Position numbers and translations under genes: made by a program | The notes under the pieces: generated by a model | What the model was told of the DNA's origin: nothing | The model's input: only the letters and a program-made list of their open reading frames with translations | Database searches by the model: none | NCBI GenBank assembly: GCA_946885665.1 | Contig: CAMPGT010000030.1 | Span: forward strand, 1-21,967 | Direction of reading: 5' to 3' | From: an uncultured Chitinophagaceae bacterium | Lineage (GTDB): Bacteria > Bacteroidota > Bacteroidia > Chitinophagales > Chitinophagaceae | DNA: 21,967 bases | Part shown: positions 7,213 to 14,331 of the stretch, piece after piece | How positions within the stretch are numbered: the first letter of the stretch is position 1 | Layout: each line of letters opens with the position of its first letter

Positions 7213-7726
7213 GCGCAATACCAAGGGCAGGCATTTTCCTGCATGCCCAATACGATGATCCAGGTCATGGGTGCGCATGCGCTGCATCAGCACTTCCAAA
7301 TAGTACCGCGCCATGGCACAATTTTTATGCAACATTGGAAGGCGTCCGCCCGCGCGGGGCGCGCCGGTCCGTAGTTTCCCCATGATTTCCGGGTTCTCAA
7401 GTGTAAAATCAGCATATAGGTTCAGACCTGGATAGTGTAAATATTTGGAGATGTTGAAAGATGAAGCACAGGTCATCCGGAACTCTTCCCGGCGCATAAA
7501 TGGACATGTAGGCCGTCGAGGGCGGCAGGTAGGGTTAGCCACAACGGGCCGGGAATGAGTTATCCGGTAATTTGTTGATTTATTTAGGGCTGCGTCAAAA
7601 TTGCTGTTATACCGTATCAGGAGCGGGAGCGTGGCTGCCCGCTTTTTCATTGGCAGGCATCCAATAAACTTTCCGGCTTTTAATTTTATGTTTTATCTTC
7701 CGCCACTTTAAACATTAGAGACAGCT
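7213..7726. other. About 510 bp between divergent genes without a convincing CDS
   Basis: The minus-strand frame is open through this stretch, but its translation is compositionally odd (many Arg, Pro and His) and resembles no family I recognise. It contains a very GC-rich patch at about 7350-7375 (with GCCCGCGCGGGGC), an AT-rich stretch around 7560-7590, and a terminator-like hairpin at 7622-7647. No tRNA-like T-loop or cloverleaf was found. It probably holds the divergent control regions of cmoA and the Cys-motif gene, and perhaps a small non-coding transcript ending at the hairpin. Confidence 0.5.
7622..7647 (+). terminator. Intrinsic terminator-like hairpin upstream of cmoA
   Basis: AGCGGG-AGC pairs with GCT-(bulged G)-CCCGCT around a GTG loop, giving nine base pairs. 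Five Ts follow directly (7643-7647, the first belonging to the stem). On the minus strand there is no T-run after the stem, so it points along the plus strand. No plus-strand gene ends here. It could end a small RNA, act as an attenuator in a long cmoA leader, or block read-through. Confidence 0.6.
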
Positions 7727-8455
7727 ATGGAAAAGGACGAAGTATTCCGGGAATATTCAAAAGCGTCGGATTTTAAATTCAGCAGCAAGGTGGCCGGTGT
7801 TTTCGATGATATGGTGAACCGTTCGGTGCCTTATTATGAAGAGATGCAGCGAATGGTTGGAGAACTCGCTGCCGACCATGCGAAGGGAAACACCAAAATT
7901 TATGACCTTGGTTGCTCCACGGGAACCACCCTTATTCACATGGACCAAACTGTGGGCGACACTGTTCAGTTTGTGGGCGTCGATGATTCCAAAGACATGC
8001 TCGAAAAATGCCGCGCCAAGTTAACACAGATGGAGTTCAGGCACCCTTACGAGCTGATGGTGGCCGACCTGAACCAGGACGTGAAAATTGAAAACGCTTC
8101 GGTTGTGGTACTCGTGCTCACGCTGCAATTTGTGCGGCCCATCAATCGCGAACGCCTCGTAAAACAGATTTTTAACGGCCTGCAAAGCGACGGCTCCCTT
8201 ATCCTCATCGAAAAGATTCTCGCGGAAGACAGCCGCTTCAATCGCGACTTTATCAAATATTACTACGACATGAAGCGCAGGCACCATTACAGCGAAATGG
8301 AGATCTCCCAAAAACGCGAGGCGCTTGAAAATGTGCTCATACCGTACAAGTTGAGCGAAAATATCGCGCTGCTCAGGGATGTCGGGTTCGAGCATTGCGA
8401 AACATTTTTCAAGTGGTATAATTTTACCGGCATCATCGCAAAAAAATCTTCATGA
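7727..8455 (+). CDS. cmoA: Carboxy-S-adenosyl-L-methionine synthase
   Basis: A 242-residue cytosolic SAM-dependent enzyme of the CmoA family, which converts SAM and prephenate to carboxy-SAM. CmoB uses this to make 5-oxyacetyl-uridine at the tRNA wobble position. Matches to E. coli CmoA run end to end: VFDDMVNRSVPYY, YDLGCSTG (SAM loop, 59-66), IENASVVVLVLTLQF (121-135), and YSEMEISQKREALENVL (188-204). R197 in the last motif corresponds to the Arg that holds the carboxylate of carboxy-SAM in E. coli, so real carboxy-SAM synthesis is likely rather than ordinary methylation. No cmoB lies next to it; a membrane methyltransferase overlaps its stop by 4 nt instead. A strong hairpin precedes the gene. 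Confidence 0.92.
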   Translation: MEKDEVFREYSKASDFKFSSKVAGVFDDMVNRSVPYYEEMQRMVGELAADHAKGNTKIYDLGCSTGTTLIHMDQTVGDTVQFVGVDDSKDMLEKCRAKLTQMEFRHPYELMVADLNQDVKIENASVVVLVLTLQFVRPINRERLVKQIFNGLQSDGSLILIEKILAEDSRFNRDFIKYYYDMKRRHHYSEMEISQKREALENVLIPYKLSENIALLRDVGFEHCETFFKWYNFTGIIAKKSS

Positions 8456-9174
8456 TACGTATCGGGAACTTCTTTTTCAAGTACCGTAACTGGCTGTTCA
8501 TCGTCTTATATCTTCTCCTGTTCGTTCCGTCTCCTCCCATTTTTGGCGAAAGAACACTGGGTCCTGATTATTACCTGTGGCCGATTATCATCGGGTTGCT
8601 GGTCACGGTGTCCGGGCAACTGATCCGCGGCCTTACCATTGGCCTTGCTTACATTATTCGCGGCGGTAAAGAAGGAAAGGTGTACGCCGAAAAACTGGTA
8701 ACCACCGGCATCTTCAACCATTGCCGTAACCCGTTGTACGTGGGAAACATATTGATGCTGCTGGGCGTGGGAATTCTCTCTAATTCTTTGTTGTACGTAG
8801 CGGTTATCATGCCGCTGTTCCTCGTGATTTACCAGGCGATCGTACTGGCCGAAGAAAATTTTTTGCGCAGCAAATTCGGTGAATCGTTCGATAATTATTG
8901 TTCCCGGGTGAACCGTTGGATACCGTCTGTAAAAGGAATAGGCGCCACTTTCGGGTCGATGCAGTTTAAAGCGGCGAGATGGATACTGAAAGAATACAAT
9001 ACGCAATATATCTGGCTCACGGGTATTGTGCTCATCCTCCTGTTCAAATATCCGCAACTGACGAATAACGATGAAGGCAGGCGGAACACGCTGCTGGCCA
9101 TTATCCTGCCCATACTTCTCCTGTTGTATCTGCTGGTGAGATATTTGAAGAAATCCGGCAGGTGGAAGGAATAA
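8452..9174 (+). CDS. Membrane methyltransferase, isoprenylcysteine/phospholipid type
   Basis: A 240-residue integral membrane protein with hydrophobic segments near residues 13-30, 42-65, 96-133 and, after a gap, 185-200 and 214-233. The SAM-binding signature of the ICMT/PEMT family is clear: GIFNHCRNPLYVGN (86-99), then EENFLRSKFGESFDNY (134-149) and V153-x-R155. Proteins with this fold methylate small lipophilic or lipid carboxyl/amine substrates at the membrane. It overlaps cmoA by 4 nt (ATGA), so the two are translated together. The substrate is unknown. Because its partner makes carboxy-SAM, use of that cofactor is conceivable but unsupported; an unrelated lipid methylation is the safer reading. 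Confidence 0.85.
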   Translation: MIRIGNFFFKYRNWLFIVLYLLLFVPSPPIFGERTLGPDYYLWPIIIGLLVTVSGQLIRGLTIGLAYIIRGGKEGKVYAEKLVTTGIFNHCRNPLYVGNILMLLGVGILSNSLLYVAVIMPLFLVIYQAIVLAEENFLRSKFGESFDNYCSRVNRWIPSVKGIGATFGSMQFKAARWILKEYNTQYIWLTGIVLILLFKYPQLTNNDEGRRNTLLAIILPILLLLYLLVRYLKKSGRWKE

Positions 9175-9189
9175 AAATGTTCGTAACCA

Positions 9190-9297
9190 TCACGATGCAC
9201 TTTCACTATCCTTCTTTTTTTTGACGTTTGTTGCAATGAGCAGCCAGATAAAAACGAAAATTCCCATTGCTAACAATACCAGGGGTATGATTACCAT
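9190..9297 (-). CDS. Possible 35-residue single-helix membrane microprotein
   Basis: A short minus-strand frame encodes a hydrophobic stretch of about 22 residues (from MVIIPLVLLAMG to WLLIATN) followed by KKKKDSESAS. This is a textbook single membrane helix with a positively charged cytoplasmic end. An AAAGGAA-like purine stretch precedes the ATG. It lies 51 bp downstream of the patatin-barrel gene in the same direction and could be co-transcribed. It is too short to prove from one sequence, and the helix could be chance in T-rich DNA. Confidence 0.4.
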   Translation of the reverse strand: MVIIPLVLLAMGIFVFIWLLIATNVKKKKDSESAS

Positions 9298-9348
9298 AGT
9301 CGTTCCTTTCCAATTCTTTATCCATTTTTGTGCCGGGGAACAAATTCG

Positions 9349-11643
9349 TCAAAACGGTATGCCGAGGTTAATGTAGGAGAGGACCCGGCGCGTTTGGTCG
9401 CAATACATGGCGCTGATTTCCAACGGCCCCAGCGCGAAATTGTAAGCGAGTGTTGCCGCGTATCCCGAAAGAAAATTCGGTTTCTGAAGGATGTTGTTCA
9501 CGCTGACGAAATTATTCACCAACCCGTTGATTCTTGCCTGAACATACAGGTTGTGATACAGTTTATACCGTATGCCCAGGTGCGCTGCAGCCACGCTGGG
9601 CGTGCTTACCGTATTCTCTTCAAGGCCGGCAAACATCACCTGGTTGCGCAGCGTTTTTGCCAATCCGCCAATGGAAAAGTCGTTCAGCACGCTTTGGTTG
9701 TAATTCAGGTTCACGCCGCCGTGGAAACCGCCTGTCAGCACCACTTTCGACGTTAACGGTACATATCCGTCCACAGTAAGCACGGCGCGCTGATAATTGT
9801 TGTAAGATATTCCCAGTGAGTCGGGATCGTTGACAGGGTTGCCCTGGCTCGAAAAAATGACGCTCGGCCTTTGGTTGTACACCCATCCAAATTCTCCGTC
9901 AACCCGGATACCGCGTTCAGGTAAAATGTTTTTGTTGAGTGTGTTGACGCCGAAAAATCCATACGACGTGAAAAAATCATTTTTACCCTTGATGTCGAAA
10001 ACGGATTGGATGGACGGCTTGTATTCGATCCATTCGAACCTGGTGCCTGCGCCGATGGTGAAGCGCCGGCTGGCAGAGTATTCAAATTTACCGTCGGCCT
10101 TAAATATGTGGGTTCCGTAAACGCCGTCTTTCTTGAAGTTGTCGTAAGTGTTGTATTCGATTCTGTCGAATTGAAGGCCCATGATGAAGGCCACTTTTTT
10201 ACCGCGCCCGAGATATTGCAGGTGCTCGGCCCGGGACCGGAAATTTTCACCCACGTTTACCGTAACCAGGCTCCTGGAATGAGGAAGAAAAAAGTTTCGG
10301 GAGGTAAGGTTGCCGATCAGGCTGATGCCCATGAAATTGTTGTAGTGGATGCCCAGTTTGGCAAACGTTGCCGGGTTTTCAACCACGTCGAAAATGATGC
10401 GCGCGCTGCCGTTGGGCAAGGGATCGAGTGAGTAAATAATACGGTTGTAATAGCGGGTGCCGAATACGCGTCGTACCATCTTGCCGATTTTCGCCGCCGA
10501 GTAATACCGGTCCGCTTCAAAGCCCATCATGTGTTCAAAGAATTCTTTAGTCGTTTTCTCGAGGCCGTTAATTTGTATCGAGCTGATAAATACAGAATCC
10601 ACTTTCGGCAGCCTGTCGGGATCCTTATATTCTTTGCCGTAAATCTTGTCGAGCGAGTCAACCAGCTTTTTAAAAACCGGGTAATATTTTCTTCCTTCTT
10701 CCATGCCGTATTTTAAAAGCTCGCCGGCCCTGCCAAAGCTGGCAGCGGTGTAATGTTCGAGCGGCATGGGTATGTAAATGTTGCAAAGCGCACTGTCCTT
10801 CCGGCTTGTAGCGGCTTCTTTGAAGAACATGATCTGGTGAAGGATCTGAAAGGCATTGGTAACCTTTTCTTTCGGCTGCAGGCCCAGCGCCACACGGCTG
10901 CCGATGATAAAATCCGCACCCATTTCCTTCACATTTCTCACCGGGAAATTTCTGACCACTCCGCCGTCTATCAGCCGTTTGCCTTTGTACTCCACAGTCG
11001 TGAACAGCGAAGGAATGGCCATGCTTGCTCTCACTGCCGTGATCAGCTCGCCAGTGTCGCCAACAACAGCTTCACCCGTTTCGATGTCTGTTGCGATACT
11101 TCTGAAGGGAATGCTGAATTTGTCGAAGTCTTTAACATTATAAACCGGAAAGAAAAGCTCAGAAAACTTCAGCCACAATTCTTCTCCTTCCACCACGCCG
11201 CTGGGGAGCCTGAACCCGTTGTTCACCCATGGCAGCTCGACGGCATACTTCGAATATTCTTCTTTCTCTTCCATCACGATGCCACGCAACGACGATTGGT
11301 TCGAAAGCATTTCGTTCCAGTCTACTTTTTTGGCCATCTTCTCGATATCGGCGGCAGAATACCCGATGGCATAGAGCGAACCAATGATACTTCCCATGCT
11401 GGTGCCGGTAATGTAATCTACGTTAATGCCTGCCGAATCTATCGCCTTGAGAATGCCGATATGCGCCAGGCCCTTGGCGCCGCCACCACTGAGCGTAACG
11501 CCGATCTTCGGCCGTTCTTTGTGTTGCGCCCTGCCTGGTGATGATGAAAAAACGAAAAGTACCAGCAGCGTAGCTTGCATCAACAGGAACCTTCCTGAAA
11601 AAGAGGTGATAAGTTTTCGGGAAAGGCGACGGTTGTGCATCAT
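9349..11643 (-). CDS. Patatin-like phospholipase fused to an outer-membrane beta-barrel
   Basis: A 764-residue exported protein, PlpD-like in plan. A signal peptide ends near residue 40 (SSPGRAQ). A patatin lipase domain follows with the oxyanion loop LSGGGAKG (51-58), nucleophile motif GTSMG (80-84, Ser82), and DGG (226-228, catalytic Asp226). Residues about 345-420 (SVFISSIQINGLEKTTKEFF) look like a POTRA repeat. The remainder to the C-terminus (YINLGIPF, ending in Phe) is a 16-stranded BamA/TamA-type barrel. The Ser-Asp dyad appears intact, so it should hydrolyse phospholipids or related esters at the cell surface or in the periplasm. Its ATG shares one base with the stop codon of the upstream ABC-F gene. 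Biological substrates are unknown. Confidence 0.92.
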   Translation of the reverse strand: MMHNRRLSRKLITSFSGRFLLMQATLLVLFVFSSSPGRAQHKERPKIGVTLSGGGAKGLAHIGILKAIDSAGINVDYITGTSMGSIIGSLYAIGYSAADIEKMAKKVDWNEMLSNQSSLRGIVMEEKEEYSKYAVELPWVNNGFRLPSGVVEGEELWLKFSELFFPVYNVKDFDKFSIPFRSIATDIETGEAVVGDTGELITAVRASMAIPSLFTTVEYKGKRLIDGGVVRNFPVRNVKEMGADFIIGSRVALGLQPKEKVTNAFQILHQIMFFKEAATSRKDSALCNIYIPMPLEHYTAASFGRAGELLKYGMEEGRKYYPVFKKLVDSLDKIYGKEYKDPDRLPKVDSVFISSIQINGLEKTTKEFFEHMMGFEADRYYSAAKIGKMVRRVFGTRYYNRIIYSLDPLPNGSARIIFDVVENPATFAKLGIHYNNFMGISLIGNLTSRNFFLPHSRSLVTVNVGENFRSRAEHLQYLGRGKKVAFIMGLQFDRIEYNTYDNFKKDGVYGTHIFKADGKFEYSASRRFTIGAGTRFEWIEYKPSIQSVFDIKGKNDFFTSYGFFGVNTLNKNILPERGIRVDGEFGWVYNQRPSVIFSSQGNPVNDPDSLGISYNNYQRAVLTVDGYVPLTSKVVLTGGFHGGVNLNYNQSVLNDFSIGGLAKTLRNQVMFAGLEENTVSTPSVAAAHLGIRYKLYHNLYVQARINGLVNNFVSVNNILQKPNFLSGYAATLAYNFALGPLEISAMYCDQTRRVLSYINLGIPF

Positions 11644-13586
11644 TAGTGAAGACTTTCCAGTTCAACTATTTTTTCAAACACTTTTTCGTATTCCGTGTTC
11701 AGCTTTTCCAGTTCCGCGGTTACCTGCCTGTACTTTGTTTCCGTTTCTTCATAGCATTGCTTGTCCGAATAGGTGGAAGGCGAGCTCAGGTCGTTTTCGA
11801 GTTTCAGCTTTTCCTGTTTAAGCTGCGCGATCTTTTCTTCAAACTGCTGAAACAGGCGCTGTTGCTTTTGCAGTTCCTTTTTCACTTCCTTATTGACAGG
11901 ACCATGATTTTCCTGTTTTTGTTGCTTCTTCTCCTCAACGGGCGCGGGCTGTGGTTTTTCTTCTTTTTTGGGCGATGAATTTTTCGAAGCCATTCGTTCT
12001 TTCCATGCCACCCATTCCTGGTAAGAGCCTTTGAATTCCTTAATCTCTCCGTCAACGATCTCCCATATTTTATTTGCCGCCTTCGAAATAAAATACCTGT
12101 CGTGGCTCACGAGGATAATCGTTCCCTGGTATTTATTCAGTGCTTCCACCAGCAACTCAACGGAATGGATGTCCAGGTGGTTCGTGGGTTCATCGAGCAT
12201 CAGGAAGTTGGCCTTGCTCACAATGGTTTTTGCCAGCGCCACACGCGCCTTCTCTCCACCGCTCAATATTTTTATTTTCTTTTCAACATCATCGCCGCTG
12301 AACAGGAATGCCCCGAGCAGGCTGCGGTATTCGAGTTCCGTTTTTCCTGCGCCCGACGAATTCATCTCTTCGAGTATGGTATTATTGACGTCAAGTGCCT
12401 CCAACTGGTGCTGGGCGTAAAAACTTTCGACCACATTGTGCCCCCACACCCGTTCACCCGCGAAGGGTTCAGTTCCCGCAACGATGCGCAGCAAAGTGGA
12501 TTTACCTTTTCCGTTGGCGCCGATGAGCGCGATCTTATCGCCCCTGTCGATCTCGGCGCTGGCGTTTTTAAGGATCACCAGTTCGCCGAAGGCTTTGTCC
12601 ACGTGTTTTAAGGTGCAGAGTACTCTTCCGGGTTCTTTACCCACGCTGAAGTTGATGCGCATGTTCGGCCGTTCGAGGTTGGTGTCTTCGATGCGCTCGA
12701 TCTTGTCGAGCAGTTTTTGGGCACTCTGTGCCTGGGTGGCTTTCGAGGCCTTGGCCTTGAACCTTTCAATGAAACGCTCCTGCTGCCGGATGTAATCCTG
12801 CTGGTTTTCATAGGCCCGTTTCTGCATTTCGATGCGGATGGCTTTTTCCTGTTCGTAGTAAGTGTAGTTGCCGGGATAGATATGCAACTCCTGCTGGTAC
12901 AGCTCAACGATCTTGTTCACCATTCTGTCGAGAAAATATTTATCATGGCTCACGATCACCACGCTGCCTTTGTAATTCACCAGGTATTTTTCCAGCCATT
13001 CGATGGAGGGAAGGTCGAGGTGGTTGGTGGGCTCATCGAGCAGCAGCACATCGGGATGCTGCAATATCATCTTTGCCAGCAGCACGCGCATCCTCCATCC
13101 ACCGCTGAACTGTTTGTATGGTTTGTCGAGCTGCTCATCGCTGAAACCCAGGCCGTGCAATACTTCCTCCACCTTGTGCCGTACATCGAATCCTTCGAGT
13201 ATTTCCAGCTCATGCAGCACGTCCATGTAACGGTTGAGCAGTTTTTCATCTTCCTTTGTTTCGAGGATCTTCTCCAGTTCGGCCTGTTCCTTCTGCAGCG
13301 CCATTTCCTTCTCGAATGCCTCCATCGCCACTTCGGTGATGCTGCTGTTGGTGTCGAAGCTCAGCAGGTCCTGATGCAGGTAGCCAATGGTGGTATCGCG
13401 GCTTTTTTCAACCGTGCCGGCGCTGGGCGTGTACTGCCCAACCAGCACCTTCAGCAGGGTGGATTTTCCCGTGCCGTTATAGCCGATGAGGCCAATGCGT
13501 TCACCGGGGTTGAGGTGCCAGGTGGCATTCTTAACGATTACGCGGGCACCGAATTCAAAAGTCACGTTCTGCAGTCCAATCAACAT
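11643..13586 (-). CDS. ABC-F family ATPase, Uup/Ettf-like, with C-terminal coiled coil
   Basis: A 647-residue soluble protein with two ATP-binding cassettes and no membrane domain, the ABC-F plan for ribosome-associated factors. Cassette 1 has Walker A GYNGTGKST (35-43), signature SGGWRMR (161-167), Walker B LLLDEPTNHLD (181-191) and SHDKYF. Cassette 2 has GANGKGKST (356-364), LSGGEKARV (441-449), LMLDEPTNHLD (462-472) and SHDRYF. Between them lies the charged interdomain linker (about 245-300). Residues 540-565 are a Lys/Pro/Gln hinge, and 565-645 a coiled coil as in Uup. Both catalytic Glu residues are present. It probably acts on the ribosomal E site. Whether it is housekeeping or an antibiotic-resistance member cannot be settled here; the coiled coil favours Uup-like. 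Confidence 0.92.
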   Translation of the reverse strand: MLIGLQNVTFEFGARVIVKNATWHLNPGERIGLIGYNGTGKSTLLKVLVGQYTPSAGTVEKSRDTTIGYLHQDLLSFDTNSSITEVAMEAFEKEMALQKEQAELEKILETKEDEKLLNRYMDVLHELEILEGFDVRHKVEEVLHGLGFSDEQLDKPYKQFSGGWRMRVLLAKMILQHPDVLLLDEPTNHLDLPSIEWLEKYLVNYKGSVVIVSHDKYFLDRMVNKIVELYQQELHIYPGNYTYYEQEKAIRIEMQKRAYENQQDYIRQQERFIERFKAKASKATQAQSAQKLLDKIERIEDTNLERPNMRINFSVGKEPGRVLCTLKHVDKAFGELVILKNASAEIDRGDKIALIGANGKGKSTLLRIVAGTEPFAGERVWGHNVVESFYAQHQLEALDVNNTILEEMNSSGAGKTELEYRSLLGAFLFSGDDVEKKIKILSGGEKARVALAKTIVSKANFLMLDEPTNHLDIHSVELLVEALNKYQGTIILVSHDRYFISKAANKIWEIVDGEIKEFKGSYQEWVAWKERMASKNSSPKKEEKPQPAPVEEKKQQKQENHGPVNKEVKKELQKQQRLFQQFEEKIAQLKQEKLKLENDLSSPSTYSDKQCYEETETKYRQVTAELEKLNTEYEKVFEKIVELESLH

Positions 13587-13670
13587 GTTTTCATCCGTTT
13601 ATCTGGTGTTCTTTATAAAAATAAGTATGAGATTTTGGCGGTTCTATCATCTTTTTGTTAAAAGGCGACG

Positions 13671-13678
13671 CAAAAGTA
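13671..13678 (-). promoter_or_regulatory. Candidate -7 box for the ABC-F/patatin operon
   Basis: The minus strand reads TACTTTTG here, a full TAnnTTTG match about 85 bp before the ABC-F start codon. No good TTG was found about 20 bases upstream, so the -33 part is weak. Divergent from the plus-strand box at 13709-13716. Confidence 0.35.
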
Positions 13679-13708
13679 TGACAATCGGCGGGGATACTTT
13701 TTAACTGT

Positions 13709-13716
13709 TAACTTTG
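13709..13716 (+). promoter_or_regulatory. Candidate -7 box for the DUF3347/TonB-receptor operon
   Basis: TAACTTTG is a full TAnnTTTG match. It implies a transcript start near 13723, within ten bases of the ATG at 13733, so the mRNA would be nearly leaderless. That favours 13733 over the in-frame ATG at 13724 as the start. No clear -33 TTG is visible. Confidence 0.45.
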
Positions 13717-13732
13717 GCTAAAAATGCCCTTT

Positions 13733-14329
13733 ATGAATAAACGCATCCTGGTATCCCTTTTGCTGACCGGCATTGTTTTTATTTTTTGGTATTGCAATAG
13801 CAGCAAAACCGAAAAAAAGGTAGAGGTGAGGCCTTCCCCCATCTCTTTCACTGAGAACTCCGGTACTTTCAACGAGTCGTTTTCGGGGCTGCTCACTGCC
13901 TACTACGCTTTGAAAGATGCATTTGTTGCCAGCGACACCGGCATGGTGAACACGGCCGCAGATAAGCTGGCGCTCAATGCCGACAGCTTAAAGATTAATG
14001 AGATACAGGGCGACACTTCCGGAGCCATAAAAGAGACCGCTCAGTATTTTGCCGCTACGATCAGCTCTTCCGGCAAAAATATCGGTGCTCAACCGGGTCT
14101 GGAAGCGAAAAGAAGAGAACTGAACATGATCACGGATGCGTTGTGGAACCTTACGCGCACCGTGCATTTCGAAGGACAAAAAGTTTACTACCAGTACTGC
14201 CCGATGGCATTCGATAATATGGGCGCTTACTGGCTAAGCGATAAAAGGGAAGTGGTCAATCCATACTTCGGCAAGGAAATGCTTAACTGCGGGGAAGTGA
14301 CGGATTCATTGGATTACAGCAAGAAGTAA
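13733..14329 (+). CDS. DUF3347-type metal-binding lipoprotein
   Basis: A 198-residue predicted lipoprotein. The start at 13733 (MNKRILVSLLLTG) gives a clean signal peptide ending in WYC with lipid-attachment Cys21; an ATG three codons earlier is also possible. Residues about 45-150 form a helical domain (FNESFSGLLTAYYALKDAF). The C-terminal signature follows: YYQYCPMAF, NMGAYWLS, NPYFGKEMLNCG. Its two Cys and several Met residues are the part shared with proteins near CusB and other copper systems. It probably binds a soft metal in the periplasm or at the outer membrane. The TonB-dependent receptor starts 2 bp after its stop, so the two form an operon. Confidence 0.85.
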   Translation: MNKRILVSLLLTGIVFIFWYCNSSKTEKKVEVRPSPISFTENSGTFNESFSGLLTAYYALKDAFVASDTGMVNTAADKLALNADSLKINEIQGDTSGAIKETAQYFAATISSSGKNIGAQPGLEAKRRELNMITDALWNLTRTVHFEGQKVYYQYCPMAFDNMGAYWLSDKREVVNPYFGKEMLNCGEVTDSLDYSKK

Positions 14330-14331
14330 GC

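Noticed and set aside
7350..7430. A possible tRNA or CRISPR-like element in the gene-free stretch
   Set aside because: GC-rich palindromic bits and a GGTTCAGACC string occur, but no cloverleaf, CCA end or regularly spaced repeat was found.
8452..9174. Calling the membrane enzyme a carboxy-SAM-dependent carboxymethyltransferase
   Set aside because: Only gene adjacency supports this; the SAM-binding motifs look ordinary, so it is kept as a question.
10753..11541. A 262-codon plus-strand frame opposite the patatin gene
   Set aside because: The patatin catalytic motifs are encoded on the other strand here, so this is a shadow.
12717..13661. A 314-codon plus-strand frame opposite the ABC-F gene
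   Set aside because: It is an antisense shadow of a certain ABC-F coding sequence, and its translation matches no family.
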